64,000 nt of DNA. It comes from Prevotella sp. GTDB lineage: Bacteria; Bacteroidota; Bacteroidia; Bacteroidales; Bacteroidaceae. The DNA is taken from positions 39,454 to 103,453 of the forward strand of contig JAFUST010000083.1 in assembly GCA_017467535.1 (NCBI GenBank), read 5' to 3'. This document shows positions 9,172-19,226 of this stretch, in pieces. The notes under the pieces were generated by a model, which was given only the letters and a program-made list of their open reading frames with translations, did not search any database and had not been told where the DNA came from. Positions within the stretch are counted from its first letter, which is position 1; every line of letters begins with the position of its first letter. The translations under genes were made by a program, and so were the position numbers.

Positions 9172-10017
9172 TCAGACTAACTGTATACCCTCCTCGGTGA
9201 GGATGATGAGCCGTCGGCGATAGAGGTCGCCGACGGCTTTTTTGTAGGCCTTCTTCGAGACCTTGAAGCGGTCGGCTATGAGTTCGGCAGGACTCTTGTC
9301 GTTCAGGTCGCAGCGCCCGTCGTTCTCATAGAGATAGCGCAGCAGCACCTCGGCGAAGTCGAGCGTGTGCTGCCGGCCAGTGGGCTGCAGTGTGATGTCT
9401 ATCTTGCCGTCCTGTCGCACGTGGTCAATGTAGGCCGTCAGGCGGTCGCCGCTATGCAGGGGCTGGAATATCTGGTTGTCGTAGATCTGGCCTTGATAGC
9501 GGTTGTCTACGATGACCTTGAAGCCCAGGTCAGTCTTCTGCCAGACCAAACAGTCGCAGGGTGTGCCGTGGGGGAGTTGGGGTAAAACTTCAACAGTCGG
9601 AACTGTCAGGTACCTCTCCACTTTGGCAGTGGCCATCAGACGGTGGGTCTCTTCGTCCTCTTTGACGTAGATGACATAGTGCTTGCCCACCTCCATGCGC
9701 TGTTTCTGTTCGCGGAAGGGGCAGAAGAGGTCTTTCATGAGGCCCCACTTCATGAAGGCTCCGTACTTGTTGATCCAGGCCACCTCCATCGAGGCGAACT
9801 CGCCGACCTTGGCCAGCGGGTGCTCTGTGGTGGCTATGATGCGTTCGTCTTGGTCGAGGTAGATGAACACCTCAATCTCGTCGCCGATGGTGAGACCATT
9901 GGGGGCATAACGGTTAGGCAGCAGGATGTCTCCCGTCTGTTCGTCGCCTTCGAGGTAGAAGCCGTGGTCGGCCTGCCGAAGGACTTTCAGGGTGGTATAG
10001 TCTCCGAGTTTTATCAT
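9172..10017 (-). CDS. cvfB: CvfB-like S1 RNA-binding protein
   Basis: The 281-residue cytoplasmic protein shows the CvfB layout: several S1-like OB folds in a row ([15 protein letters not shown] near residue 11; [16 protein letters not shown] near 77; [17 protein letters not shown] near 155) and a C-terminal winged helix ([20 protein letters not shown]). CvfB proteins bind RNA, and in Staphylococcus the homologue affects virulence gene expression. The start ATGA overlaps the stop of the upstream LolD-like gene by 4 bp, so the two are translationally coupled. Confidence 0.85.
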   Translation of the reverse strand: MIKLGDYTTLKVLRQADHGFYLEGDEQTGDILLPNRYAPNGLTIGDEIEVFIYLDQDERIIATTEHPLAKVGEFASMEVAWINKYGAFMKWGLMKDLFCPFREQKQRMEVGKHYVIYVKEDEETHRLMATAKVERYLTVPTVEVLPQLPHGTPCDCLVWQKTDLGFKVIVDNRYQGQIYDNQIFQPLHSGDRLTAYIDHVRQDGKIDITLQPTGRQHTLDFAEVLLRYLYENDGRCDLNDKSPAELIADRFKVSKKAYKKAVGDLYRRRLIILTEEGIQLV

Positions 10018-10664
10018 ACAATCAATCCGTCTTTAAGGTGAATGGTGCGGTCGGTCAGTGTGGCGAGGGCTTCGTCGTGGGTGACGATGACGAAGGTCTG
10101 GCCGAAGCGGTCGCGCAGGTCGAAGAAGAGTTGGTGCAGTTCCTCCTTGTTTTTGCTGTCCAGTGAGCCGCTGGGCTCGTCGGCCAGGATGACTGCAGGG
10201 TTGTTCACCAGTGCGCGGGCCACGGCTATGCGCTGCTTCTCGCCGCCTGAGAGTTCGTTGGGCTTATGGTTGGCGCGGTCGGTGAGACCCATGAACTGGA
10301 GCAGTTCCGTGGCGCGTTCCTTGGCCGCCTTCTGCGCAGTGCCGGCAATGTAGGCGGGAATCATGATGTTCTCAATGGCCGTGAACTCAGGCAGCAGTTG
10401 ATGGAACTGGAACACGAAACCCAGGTGGCGGTTGCGGAAGTCGGCCAGGGCTTTGCGCGAGAGGGTAGTGGTGTCGATGGCATTGACGCACACCTTGCCC
10501 GTGTCGGGCTTGTCGAGTGTACCGATAATCTGCAGCAGTGTGGTCTTGCCTGCACCGCTGGGGCCGACGATGCTGACCACCTCGCCTTTGTCGATGTGGA
10601 GGTCGATGCCCTTGAGCACCTGTAGCGAGCCGAAACTCTTAGTGATATTTTCTATTGTTATCAT
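10014..10664 (-). CDS. lolD: LolD-like ABC transporter ATP-binding protein
   Basis: This 216-residue ATPase has Walker [10 protein letters not shown] (about 33-41), the signature [15 protein letters not shown], Walker [14 protein letters not shown] and the switch His in VTHDEA. The length and the DEPSGSLDS sequence place it in the MacB/LolD/FtsE group, which drives lipoprotein release or mechanotransmission at the inner membrane. No permease gene (LolC/E-type) lies nearby, so the partner must be encoded elsewhere. It is sandwiched between the antiporter gene and cvfB on the minus strand. Confidence 0.85.
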   Translation of the reverse strand: MITIENITKSFGSLQVLKGIDLHIDKGEVVSIVGPSGAGKTTLLQIIGTLDKPDTGKVCVNAIDTTTLSRKALADFRNRHLGFVFQFHQLLPEFTAIENIMIPAYIAGTAQKAAKERATELLQFMGLTDRANHKPNELSGGEKQRIAVARALVNNPAVILADEPSGSLDSKNKEELHQLFFDLRDRFGQTFVIVTHDEALATLTDRTIHLKDGLIV

Positions 10665-10672
10665 ATTTAGCC

Positions 10673-10697
10673 TTAGCCCCCTAACTTAGGGGGCTTA
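10673..10697. repeat. Short solo copy of the CCCCCTAAGTTAGGGGG palindrome
   Basis: The palindrome AGCCCCCTAACTTAGGGGGCT is one end of the longer element seen at 28122, 43990 and 61800. On the minus strand it supplies the last codons of the antiporter gene (Ser-Pro-Leu-Ser-stop), as the longer copies do for gcvPB and lutB. Confidence 0.85.
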
Positions 10698-12810
10698 ACC
10701 AGTGGCGGAGCGTGTCGTAGATACTGCTCTCCTCACGGTGCTGAGCCTCGGTGAAACTCATCTTGTCTTCCTTGGTCTCGCCGTACTGGTCGGGGAAGAT
10801 AATCATGAGGTTTGTACCCGAGAAGTATTTCGTCAACTCGTCGGGCAGGCGGTCGAGGGCGTTCTTGTAACTGATGGTACCCTTACGGGCCGTGACCACC
10901 ACGAAGAGATGGTCATCGCCGATGGTGCCGGCTAACTTGGGCAGTTCGTTCCAGTGGGCCATGAAGGTGTATTCAGCCCTGACGCTGGGGTGACGGCTGT
11001 TGATGTATTCGCGGATGAACTCCATCGACTCATTGCGCCCGTGGAACTGCACGCGGCAGTCCAGTTGGCCGGCAAAGCGGCACAGGCGCTCCAGCCAGCG
11101 GTGGAAGCCCGGCTCAAATTCAGCCCTCGACGGCACGGCCACCTGAATGCGGCGCAGGGTGCTGAGGGGTTGGGCAAAGCGCATGAGCAGTATCTGGCGG
11201 TTCAGGCCGTTGTAGAGACTCTGTATGAACTCGCCCCAGAACTTGGTGGTCACCTCCGTATGGACGTGCATGCCCATGACCACCTCGGAGCAGCCGCTCT
11301 CGCGGAAGGCATGCTTGATGCCGTTGGCAATGTTGGTGGCCAGTCGCACCTGCGTCTGCACCCTCACCTCCGAGGCGCTGGCCTGCTGCTGCAGTTTCTC
11401 CAGCAACTGGATGCCCTGCTCGCGGTCGGCATTGCTGTTCTCTCCGTCGTAGACCACGTTGAGTGCCACGAGGTCGCGGTTCATCTTGTGGTTCCTGACG
11501 AGCATGGCCAGTTCCAGCAGTTGCGGTGCAATCTCGGGATATTTCACGCAGACCATGATCTTCTCGTCATCATCGGCTGCCGTGTCATCAGAAGTGGGAT
11601 GGGCGTTCTCGCTGAAGATGATCTGGCGCGAGGCGTAGTCGGTCATCAGCGTGGAGATGACGCAGGTGACCAGAATCATGATCACCACACCGTTCAGCAT
11701 ATTGTCGTCGGCCAGCGGTGTCTCCGGCCCCACCATCAGTCGCTTGCCCACCATCACCATAGCGATGGCACCGGCGGCGTGGGCCGATGTCAGACCGAAC
11801 ATCATGTGGCCGTCGGCCTTGGTCAGTCGGAAGAGCAGGGCCGAGAGATAGGCGGCCAGCGCCTTGCCGAACGTGCCGAAGAAGGCGATGAGGAACATGA
11901 TGCCCCACACCTCAGGTCCCGTGGTCAGCGAGCGCAGGTTGATCAGCATACCCACGCTGATGAGGAAGAAAGGGATGAACAGGGCATTGCCGATAAACTC
12001 GATGCGGTTCATCAGGGGCGACACCTGCGGTATGTACCTATTTAATATAAGGCCGGAGAAGAAAGCACCGAAGATGCCCTCCAGTCCGATGAGTGCCGAG
12101 AGGGCGGCGCTGATGAACATGACAGCCATGACGAAGATGTACTGCATCACGGCATCGCTGTAGCGGCGCAGGAAGTAGCGCGTCAGTCGGGGTATGATGA
12201 CCACGCTGCCCACGCAGAAGGCGGCGAACTTCAGGATGAACAGTAGCCAGAATGTCAGTCCGCTGTCTTCGCTGAACATACCGGCCAGTCCGGCCAGCAT
12301 GACCAGGGCCATGAACAGCGAGATCATCGATGACCCCACGCTGAGCATCACACTCGAGTTGCGCCCCAGGCCGTAGCGGCCGATGATGGGATAGGCCACC
12401 AGCGTGTTCGATGCCATGATGCAGCCCAGCAGGAACGACGCCCGCTGAGAGTATTCGAGCACGTTGACGGCCATCACGTAGGTGAGCACCAAGGGCACGA
12501 AGCAGGTCAGCAGTCCGAAGGTGACAAACCGCCGCGAGTTCTTCTTCACGCTCTCCAGGTCCATCTCCAGTCCGGCCAGGAACATGATGTAGTAGAGGCC
12601 CACCTGGCCGAAGACCTCAAACGAGTTGCCCCGCTCCAGGATGTTCAGCCCGTGCTGCCCTACGAGCACGCCGGCCAGCACCATACCGATGATGTGGGGA
12701 ATGCGCAGTTTGCTCATCACGATAGGGGCAAACAGAATGATGAGCAGCACCACGAAGAATATCATGGTGGGGTCCTGAATGAGGGGTTTTACGACAGGTA
12801 GTGTTTCCAT
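10681..12810 (-). CDS. CPA2-family cation:proton antiporter with C-terminal USP-like domains
   Basis: The 709-residue protein has an N-terminal membrane half of about 12 helices (residues about 15-395) with the Na+/H+ exchanger pattern '[22 protein letters not shown]' and '[14 protein letters not shown]', followed by a soluble half that resembles paired universal-stress-protein folds. KefB/C-type or NapA-type monovalent cation/H+ exchange at the inner membrane is expected. The last residues, 'LSPLS', come from an inserted palindrome (10673-10697). The gene heads a minus-strand unit with lolD and cvfB. Confidence 0.88.
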   Translation of the reverse strand: METLPVVKPLIQDPTMIFFVVLLIILFAPIVMSKLRIPHIIGMVLAGVLVGQHGLNILERGNSFEVFGQVGLYYIMFLAGLEMDLESVKKNSRRFVTFGLLTCFVPLVLTYVMAVNVLEYSQRASFLLGCIMASNTLVAYPIIGRYGLGRNSSVMLSVGSSMISLFMALVMLAGLAGMFSEDSGLTFWLLFILKFAAFCVGSVVIIPRLTRYFLRRYSDAVMQYIFVMAVMFISAALSALIGLEGIFGAFFSGLILNRYIPQVSPLMNRIEFIGNALFIPFFLISVGMLINLRSLTTGPEVWGIMFLIAFFGTFGKALAAYLSALLFRLTKADGHMMFGLTSAHAAGAIAMVMVGKRLMVGPETPLADDNMLNGVVIMILVTCVISTLMTDYASRQIIFSENAHPTSDDTAADDDEKIMVCVKYPEIAPQLLELAMLVRNHKMNRDLVALNVVYDGENSNADREQGIQLLEKLQQQASASEVRVQTQVRLATNIANGIKHAFRESGCSEVVMGMHVHTEVTTKFWGEFIQSLYNGLNRQILLMRFAQPLSTLRRIQVAVPSRAEFEPGFHRWLERLCRFAGQLDCRVQFHGRNESMEFIREYINSRHPSVRAEYTFMAHWNELPKLAGTIGDDHLFVVVTARKGTISYKNALDRLPDELTKYFSGTNLMIIFPDQYGETKEDKMSFTEAQHREESSIYDTLRHWLSPLS

Positions 12811-12816
12811 TTGTCT

Positions 12817-12825
12817 GCAAAGTTA
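12817..12825 (-). promoter_or_regulatory. -7 element upstream of the antiporter gene
   Basis: Read on the minus strand the site is TAACTTTGC, 7 nt before the ATG. No TTTG at the expected spacing is seen, so only the -7 half is supported. A start point here would leave almost no leader. Confidence 0.45.
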
Positions 12826-12899
12826 CAAAAAAATCTGTCCAACTGACACATATTTGGCAGAAAAGTTGTAATTTTGCACGCAAAAACCAAGAAAACGAA

Positions 12900-12940
12900 T
12901 ATGAAAGTAGCAATTGTGGGCGCGAGCGGCGCCGTTGGTC
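12900..12940 (+). pseudogene. Duplicated 5' end of asd (start codon to codon 13)
   Basis: The 41 bases are identical to 19414-19454, the first 40 bases of asd plus one preceding base. Identity stops abruptly after GCCGTTGGTC, where a fragment of another gene begins, and the copied frame runs straight into a stop (GR-stop). A TAATTTTGC -7-like element lies 23 nt upstream at 12869-12877. This looks like a recombination scar: either the original asd start left behind by an insertion, or a copied end. Confidence 0.85.
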
Positions 12941-12943
12941 GAT

Positions 12944-13173
12944 AGTTCCTTGCTGTCGATGTCGAGGACGGCAACAACTTCATTCCCGACCATGGGTCGC
13001 CTATCCGTAGCCTTTCCATCCTTGGAGAATACTGGCACTACAATCTCTGAGCGAGAAAGACTGCTGCATGCGATATGTCCTGGAAACTGTTCCACATCAG
13101 GAACGATAATGGTTCGTTGCTCTTTCCATGCCGTGCCGCAGACACCCTTTCCAAAGCCGATGTGCATACAAGC
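12944..13173 (-). pseudogene. Internal fragment of free methionine-(R)-sulfoxide reductase (fRMsr, GAF domain)
   Basis: The minus-strand translation contains ACMHIGFGKGVCGTAWKEQ, then IVVPDVEQFPGHIACSS and VVAVLDIDSKELS, the hallmark core of fRMsr including two of its redox cysteines. The normal N-terminal third and the last helix are missing. Upstream it is fused in frame to an unrelated signal-peptide-bearing fragment, and downstream it meets the asd copy. An active reductase is unlikely. Confidence 0.8.
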
Positions 13174-13374
13174 CATCTTTGCTCCCGACACATTCATCCT
13201 CGCCGTGATGGTCCACTTTGTTGCAGGACGCATGACATACGCCGTGTCTACATTGCCTTTACTATAGTTCTGCGTCAGAATGCTGTCAGCGCGATGAAAT
13301 ATAGACTGCGCCCCTGCGGGTACAATCTGACCAAGCAAACAAACACATGTAAAAACCAGTATTCTGATATTCAT
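13174..13374 (-). pseudogene. N-terminal fragment of a DUF4421-like outer-membrane protein
   Basis: Starting at ATG 13374 the frame encodes a signal peptide (MNIRILVFTCVCLLGQIVPAGAQ is the region, cleaved near AGA-Q) and then HRADSILTQ...NVDTAYVMRPATKWTITARM, which resembles the opening of DUF4421 proteins. After about 65 residues it continues in frame into the fRMsr fragment. A TACCTTTGC -7 element sits upstream at 13410-13418. If expressed, the product would be an exported chimera; I regard it as a decayed fusion. Confidence 0.65.
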
Positions 13375-13409
13375 CCCTTGGGATTGTTTCGGTTTTGAAA
13401 ATTCTGCCA

Positions 13410-13418
13410 GCAAAGGTA
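13410..13418 (-). promoter_or_regulatory. -7 element (TACCTTTGC) of the DUF4421-like remnant
   Basis: On the minus strand TACCTTTGC lies about 35 nt before the ATG at 13374. The -33 half is not clear. Confidence 0.5.
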
Positions 13419-13480
13419 CGTTTTTTTTCGTAAACCCGCACCTATTTCAGGAAAAAGTCTTATTCATTATCTTATTTCTT

Positions 13481-14125
13481 TTATGGTTTTAACTCTGGCC
13501 ATCCGTCTGCCGTCCACAAGATGGGACGCTGGATGAGCATGGCAGCACCGTTCTGCGTGGCGCTGTAGCCGTGGCAGATGAAGATGTCCTCGCCGTCGAA
13601 GTTATAGGCAGCGCAGTGTCCGGCAGCCTCCCACTCCGTCTTGTCGCCTTCCAGGAAGAGCGTGCCTCCACCGTTGACCATATCCTTTCCTGTGCGGTCG
13701 AGATAGGGCCCGTCAACCGTCTTGCTGCGACCCACAGTCACGCGGTAGTTGCTCTTGGCACCACGACAGCAGTAGTCCCACGACACGAAGAGGTAGTAGT
13801 AGCCGCCGTGCTTGAAGATGAACGGTGCCTCAATGGCGTTAGTGCCGGCATACTTCGACGTGGGATTCGGCTCCGTGGGTTTGTAGCTCGGGTCATAGCG
13901 ACGGGCGATGGTGCGTGGCTCTTTACCCTTGGCCATGTGCATCGTTGAGTCGAGTCGAGCCAGTTGGATGCCGTTCCAGAACGAGCCCCAGACAAGCCAC
14001 GGCTGGTCGTTGTCGTCGATGACGAAGTTCGGGTCGATGGCGTTCCAGTTGTCGCGCTTCTCGCGAGAGGTCACGATGCTGTGGCAATCAGAGGGACAGA
14101 TTTGATTGAAATTCCACGAATTCAA
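13481..14125 (-). pseudogene. Truncated GH43 glycosidase (arabinan endo-1,5-alpha-arabinosidase type), C-terminal part
   Basis: About 200 residues of a five-bladed GH43 enzyme remain: NAIDPNFVIDDNDQPWLVWG, then NAIEAPFIFKHGGYYYLFVS with the Glu expected to act as general acid, and a normal end (RPILWTADGWPELKP). The N-terminal blades with the signal peptide and the general-base Asp are missing. The homologous part begins within an inverted repeat (14086-14147) that supplies the apparent ATG. The product lacks a full active site and export signal, so I call it a pseudogene. Confidence 0.85.
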
Positions 14126-14162
14126 TCAAGTATCTGTCCCCCTGATTGGATGTCCCCCTGAT
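14086..14162. repeat. Inverted repeat at the GH43 break point
   Basis: The left arm (14086-14110) and right arm (14121-14147) pair through AATCAGrGGGACAGAT and TTGATTGAA with a 2-nt bulge, around a 10-nt centre. The 13-mer TGTCCCCCTGATT recurs at 14150-14162, directly after the right arm. The design resembles a REP or MITE end, and the GH43 coding sequence is lost exactly here. Confidence 0.75.
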
Positions 14163-14172
14163 TACCTATAAT

Positions 14173-17100
14173 TCACTTGATGACTTTTTTACGACCTCCA
14201 ATGATGTAGATGCCCTTCGGCAGGTTTTGACGAGAAGTAGTTTTGTTACTAAACCTTCTCCCTTGTAGATCGTATACATTGGTTTCTGTAGAGATCTTCT
14301 CCGTAACATCTTGTATTGCATCAATCAGGGCGTCGAACTCCTCAATCTTAAAGAAATTTTGCCAATGCGGTGCACTGCTGTATTTTTTCAACGCCCCGGT
14401 GGGCACATAGAGCGTAGCATTGCTGTAGACCACATCGTCGAAATCCTGCGTCACTTCTGCAGGTTCGGGATTGTAAACGTAGATTTTCTGCAGGGCATTG
14501 CAGGATTTAAAGAGGGCATCAGCATCAATCCACGTCAGTGTTGCAGGAAGCAACAGCTCTTCCAGGGCCGTACAGCCACGGAATGTAAAGCTTTCTAATC
14601 GACTGATCTGGCTTTTCTCCAGCGAAACGCGTTTCAGTTGATGACACTCAACGAAGGTACCACGCTCCAAATCGATTAGAGAGACAGGTGCATCAAATTT
14701 TTCGATAAGCGTATAACCCAACCCACTCATATACTCTATCGTTGAAGGCAAAACGATTTCTTTCAAGTTGAAACAATAATCAAACGAATTGTAGACAAAC
14801 GCCACACCTTCAGGGATAGTGACTTTTTGCAACGTCGGACACCAGGTAAAGGCGTCATTTATTTGTCTAATTCCATCTGGTATTGTGTAATCCGTTACCC
14901 CGTTGGCTATAGGATATGCAATTAGCATATTACCTTTCCGTTTTTCAATCAATGCATTATCCACAACCTTATAATTGGGGTTGTCACCGTCCATTGTAAT
15001 AGACTTTAGTTGTCGGCACTGACCAAATGCCCCATTGGCAATATATTGAACGGACGCTGGGATATTAATAGATTCCAACCTGGACTGGTTGAACGCCCAA
15101 GTGTCGATGGTTTCAATGCTGTTTGGTAATTGGACTTGTCGGATGTTGCTGTTCAAGAAACCCTGAAAACCGATGTCCGTTACGCGACAGGACTCTCCAT
15201 TGATTTCTACCGATGAAGGTAGAACAATATCGCCTCCAATAGAGGTGTCGCGCATCATGACTTTTGCTGTCCCATTGCCCGTAGCAACAAATTTCAGTCT
15301 ATCATCCAGAGTCTGCAGTCCCGTCAAGTCAATGTTCTTTAATTGAAAATCATTGCTATTCAACAAGTCGACTTCAGATTCATCTATATAATCATACTTA
15401 CCACTTAGGAAAGCTACGATTCTTGCGTTCTTAAGATTACATTCTGCCAATGGCGTTATAGTATATGTCTTCTGATATTCATTTCCTTTCCACTTTACAT
15501 AGTCGCCCCAAGCTCCCGTAACTATTTGTCTCAGAATGCCATCAAACTTGAAGTGATAGTCATATTTATATACATCACTTATATCTTCCGAGACACTCTC
15601 TATAGCCTGCCGCATCTCAACGGAATCTTCAACTATCCAAATTGTCAAATAGGCATCCCCTATTAGTTTTAGGTATTCATCATTTCGCTGTCCATCAACA
15701 CGAATCTCCAATTCTTTCTGTTCGTTCACTTGAGCAGAGATATTCACTGTAGCAAAAGCGGGGCGGGCGACTACTAAGGACAGTTCTTCCTCAAAAGACA
15801 TTTTGTTGCTGTGCATTCTGATATCTGCAGAACCCGGGTGAGCATCTCTGTCATACTGCAGGCCCGTTATCCATTCGTATGCCCCCATTAACGTAGCTTC
15901 ATTAGTATGTGGGCTAGTGACTAACAGCAGGTCGTTCCTATCTTTCATCACGTTTCTTACAGAAGCAACTATTTCTGGTTGGTTCAGAGCTTGATCATTA
16001 ACGCCCATCTCTATCATGGTTTTTTGTCTGCCAATATTCTGCGACCACACCTTATATTCTATATTTAAGGTGTCGCCCGCAGGATTTGATGGAGTATTAC
16101 CATTCACCGTACTGACATATACTTTAACGATATGTCTTCCGACAGGAAGATTTGCTGGCAAATGATAATAAATCGTTTGTTCATTTTCTTTCATTTTTGC
16201 CGAGCATTCCAAACTGCCGATGACCTCACCGTCATCTATCTTCCATTCTATCGTGCATTGCGGACTGTCTTTTCTGCCAACATTCAGAACCTTAAAAGAC
16301 AGAGCATCATCGACTGCAGTGCCCTGCTTTATGTACTTACTGACATTGTTTGGCATAGGTTGATCCTTGCTGTAACTGATTACAGTACGGAGAGGACATA
16401 ATTCAACATCGTAGTCATGGATATTGTCTCCTTCCAACAGGCATTGGAAGGCCAGCAGACCGCCCCAATTCAAATCTGTGACATCTTCCCACGTTATGGA
16501 TTCTTTGATTTTTACCAAACATGCACCTTTCTTACAGAATTCATCACCATTACGACAGGACGCAATAACATATCCATTTCCTTTCTCAGTATCATCGTAC
16601 TGTATACCCATATAAAGCCTGCTTCCATTCAAAATAATTGGTGTATTCAGTTTTACGACGTTCCATCCTCTTTGGACTGATGGTACATCCATTTCCAGTA
16701 CATCATGTTCGTCCAGCGAAGTGCCTATCCATACTTTGAAATTACTTATAGGACTTTCATCGGAATAACGATCAGAGAGGGCAAAACGGATATGAGTAAG
16801 CTTGTTTCCTTTAACCTGCTTCATCTTTTCTTCTGAATAAGCAGTCGCAAATAGGGCTGTGCCAGTTATAGCAACACCATTATCGTTAAAAATCCAATTT
16901 CCTGGTTCAACAGCACTGTTATAGTCATCCGTCGTGTAGTGCCCAAAGATCATCTGATGGTCGTTCAGATTGACAAAAGGATCTTCCATGACCCCATCGC
17001 CAATCGTTATCGTCTCTTCATAAAGTATTTCCCTTGTGTCTCCGCGTTCAATCCTTACAGCAAGGTTTCCCTTTATAGGACTGTAGCGGAATACGACATC

Positions 17101-18687
17101 GGTACTCTCTCCTGCTCTGACAAAGGCTCCGGTGGCTGATACGAGCCTGTTGTTTACGTACATAGTCAGTACTCCGTTATACTCATCTGTACTATTGTTG
17201 GTAACATTGGCCAAAACATCCTGCATGACATAGGGAATCTTACCGGCTGTGAACGTCAGAGAATTGACTTTGATGTTTACGAATGGATGCGTTCTATATG
17301 TTACAGAGCCATTGTTTGATGTTATTTCGACATATTCTCTGGCCGTGCCATCACAAAGGAGCCAGTCTTCTGCGCCCTGAGGACGGTATACTGGCTTTAA
17401 TGTATAAGTGCCATTTGCAACGTCTTTCATATCATTGACGTTGATATGTGTCAGATACCAACCGTTTGACTCTATATCTGTTGACTGACTTTTCAGAATG
17501 GAACTTGTTCCAGAATCGCTGAATAGTGCTACGCCTACATCACCCTTGAACGACTCGGTGTTGATATTCAAGAGATTCCAAAGAAAGTCGTTTTCTTCTG
17601 TGACACTCAGCCCCATTTGTATCAAGACTTTTTTGCCTTGAGATGTTTGTCCGACAGGCTTTTGTATGCCAATGATGGCAGATTGACTGATGGAATATCC
17701 ATCTGCTGTAGAACTACCACCAGTTCCACTACCATAAGGATTCAGAATAGACAGGCTGAAGAAACCATTACATGAGCCATCCCAGCCCCAATTGATATGA
17801 TAAAGACCGTCACGATAACCATCACACACAAAAGCATGTCCTGCATCTGTAGAATTACCACAATAAATGACAGGTCGCCTTGCGGCTAATTCTTCATAAA
17901 TCATCGTTTCCCACTCGTCGACACCGTAATTTGAACGTAAGACGTAACGGATGCCTGAATCGTATCCAAAATATTGGGGCAGTGCAATGGCCGGACTATA
18001 ATCGGAAGCCGCGGAGCCAGAAATATCATAATTCATCTGTACTGATGCACCACAATACAACATCAATTTGGCTACTTCGGCATTATTCATGTTCTCCCAA
18101 TCAAATGTAGTAACAGGAAGTTCATCGACAAAACTGTATTCCGGAATAACTTTTGTGGTAACAACAGGCCATTGGTGATAATTGATAACCTGAGCCATAG
18201 CTGTTGCAACACAGCCTGTAACGCATTTTTGTGGACACATGCTGTTATAAGGATGTCCCTGTCCCCAAGTTGTTTTCACTAACGGGGCAATATCGGCATG
18301 TTGAGCGCTTCTGGGAGTCGTCTGTATCTGCAGGTCGCCCAAAGAACGTATGACCTGCTCGTAGTAGCCAAGCCACGACTTTATATTGTCGGGCATATTA
18401 CTGGTGTCGAAGGTCCCAGTGTCTGAATATCCTAAGATTTCCTCCGTACGATCATCAGCCGACACGATAACAAAGCCGCCATCTTCCTCTACGTTGAAAA
18501 CATAGTAAGCATGGCTTTGCGATATTTGGGCAACTCTGCGAATACTGCGCGCCTTGGACTTTTGCATCAGTTGCTTTCCTTGCAAGAATCGTTGTGCCTT
18601 CTCCAGTGCTTGCTGTTCTGTTACTTCCCGGCCGTTTGCCATTAAACAGATTATAATTCCTGTCAGTAGTAAGGTCAGTCTCTTCAT
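14173..18687 (-). CDS. Large secreted C10 (streptopain-like) cysteine peptidase with BspA-type LRR region
   Basis: The 1504-residue protein opens with a signal peptide and a Spi-like prodomain (residues about 20-110). The papain-fold C10 domain has the catalytic Cys in GCVATAMAQ (C159) and His in GHAFVCDGY (H284), followed by HINWGWDG. A long middle region of unknown beta-domains follows, and the last 350 residues contain LRR_5/BspA repeats ('LESINIPASVQYIANGAF' type). The tail (VYDLQGRRF ... KGIYIIGGRKKVIK) looks like a T9SS-type sorting end. The gene is noticeably AT-richer than its neighbours, suggesting a different history. It has a leader of about 390 nt. Confidence 0.88.
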   Translation of the reverse strand: MKRLTLLLTGIIICLMANGREVTEQQALEKAQRFLQGKQLMQKSKARSIRRVAQISQSHAYYVFNVEEDGGFVIVSADDRTEEILGYSDTGTFDTSNMPDNIKSWLGYYEQVIRSLGDLQIQTTPRSAQHADIAPLVKTTWGQGHPYNSMCPQKCVTGCVATAMAQVINYHQWPVVTTKVIPEYSFVDELPVTTFDWENMNNAEVAKLMLYCGASVQMNYDISGSAASDYSPAIALPQYFGYDSGIRYVLRSNYGVDEWETMIYEELAARRPVIYCGNSTDAGHAFVCDGYRDGLYHINWGWDGSCNGFFSLSILNPYGSGTGGSSTADGYSISQSAIIGIQKPVGQTSQGKKVLIQMGLSVTEENDFLWNLLNINTESFKGDVGVALFSDSGTSSILKSQSTDIESNGWYLTHINVNDMKDVANGTYTLKPVYRPQGAEDWLLCDGTAREYVEITSNNGSVTYRTHPFVNIKVNSLTFTAGKIPYVMQDVLANVTNNSTDEYNGVLTMYVNNRLVSATGAFVRAGESTDVVFRYSPIKGNLAVRIERGDTREILYEETITIGDGVMEDPFVNLNDHQMIFGHYTTDDYNSAVEPGNWIFNDNGVAITGTALFATAYSEEKMKQVKGNKLTHIRFALSDRYSDESPISNFKVWIGTSLDEHDVLEMDVPSVQRGWNVVKLNTPIILNGSRLYMGIQYDDTEKGNGYVIASCRNGDEFCKKGACLVKIKESITWEDVTDLNWGGLLAFQCLLEGDNIHDYDVELCPLRTVISYSKDQPMPNNVSKYIKQGTAVDDALSFKVLNVGRKDSPQCTIEWKIDDGEVIGSLECSAKMKENEQTIYYHLPANLPVGRHIVKVYVSTVNGNTPSNPAGDTLNIEYKVWSQNIGRQKTMIEMGVNDQALNQPEIVASVRNVMKDRNDLLLVTSPHTNEATLMGAYEWITGLQYDRDAHPGSADIRMHSNKMSFEEELSLVVARPAFATVNISAQVNEQKELEIRVDGQRNDEYLKLIGDAYLTIWIVEDSVEMRQAIESVSEDISDVYKYDYHFKFDGILRQIVTGAWGDYVKWKGNEYQKTYTITPLAECNLKNARIVAFLSGKYDYIDESEVDLLNSNDFQLKNIDLTGLQTLDDRLKFVATGNGTAKVMMRDTSIGGDIVLPSSVEINGESCRVTDIGFQGFLNSNIRQVQLPNSIETIDTWAFNQSRLESINIPASVQYIANGAFGQCRQLKSITMDGDNPNYKVVDNALIEKRKGNMLIAYPIANGVTDYTIPDGIRQINDAFTWCPTLQKVTIPEGVAFVYNSFDYCFNLKEIVLPSTIEYMSGLGYTLIEKFDAPVSLIDLERGTFVECHQLKRVSLEKSQISRLESFTFRGCTALEELLLPATLTWIDADALFKSCNALQKIYVYNPEPAEVTQDFDDVVYSNATLYVPTGALKKYSSAPHWQNFFKIEEFDALIDAIQDVTEKISTETNVYDLQGRRFSNKTTSRQNLPKGIYIIGGRKKVIK

Positions 18688-19084
18688 GATTATCTCTGTA
18701 TTTATTGTTTAATAGTCACACCTAATTTATGCCTATAGCCCCCAGATTCAGTGGTTAGTAATATTTATACGTAAAGACGTGGGTGCTCTACTTCGCTTGT
18801 CCCACGTGAGGGCTCTTGCATTGCCTTGTGCAAGGATAAGCAACTCAAGATAGCCCACGCCGAGATATGTTGAAACTGTTCGTAAAAGAACAGGGTACAA
18901 TACACCCTATGTGGACGTTCCGGTTGCGCATCTTCTTGCACTTTGAATTTGCGAGATTCTCACATAGAAGATAATGTTCGTAAACGTCCTTTCCCATCAG
19001 CCTGCCCTACAAACGGCATGGTCGGCCTCTGGATTCCATCAATATATTGACTCACCCAGCCGCACGCGGTTGGCTTAGTCAGGG
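18688..19084 (-). promoter_or_regulatory. Long structured 5' leader of the C10 peptidase gene, with a 19-codon upstream ORF
   Basis: If transcription starts at the -7 element 19085-19093, about 390 nt precede the ATG. Just after the start a hairpin forms from TGACTAAGCCAACCGC and GCGGCTGGGTGAGTCA. Further on, ACGTGGG pairs with CCCACGT around a purine-rich loop, and CTATGTG pairs with CACATAG. A complete small frame (18960-19019, MPFVGQADGKGRLRTLSSM) lies in the leader. No known riboswitch was recognised. Confidence 0.55.
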
Positions 19085-19093
19085 GCAAAGATA
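19085..19093 (-). promoter_or_regulatory. -7 element (TATCTTTGC) for the C10 peptidase leader
   Basis: Minus-strand TATCTTTGC matches TAnnTTTGC. A TTTG at 19-21 nt spacing is not obvious. Confidence 0.5.
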
Positions 19094-19226
19094 CGAAAAT
19101 AAATTGGAATAATAACACTCCAGAGCAAAAAAACTGCAAAAAAGTTGGAAGATAACAGAAAAATACCTATCTGCAGCATCAGAACAATTAGGGAGATGAC
19201 ATGCATAATCATTCTCCTTTCTATGA

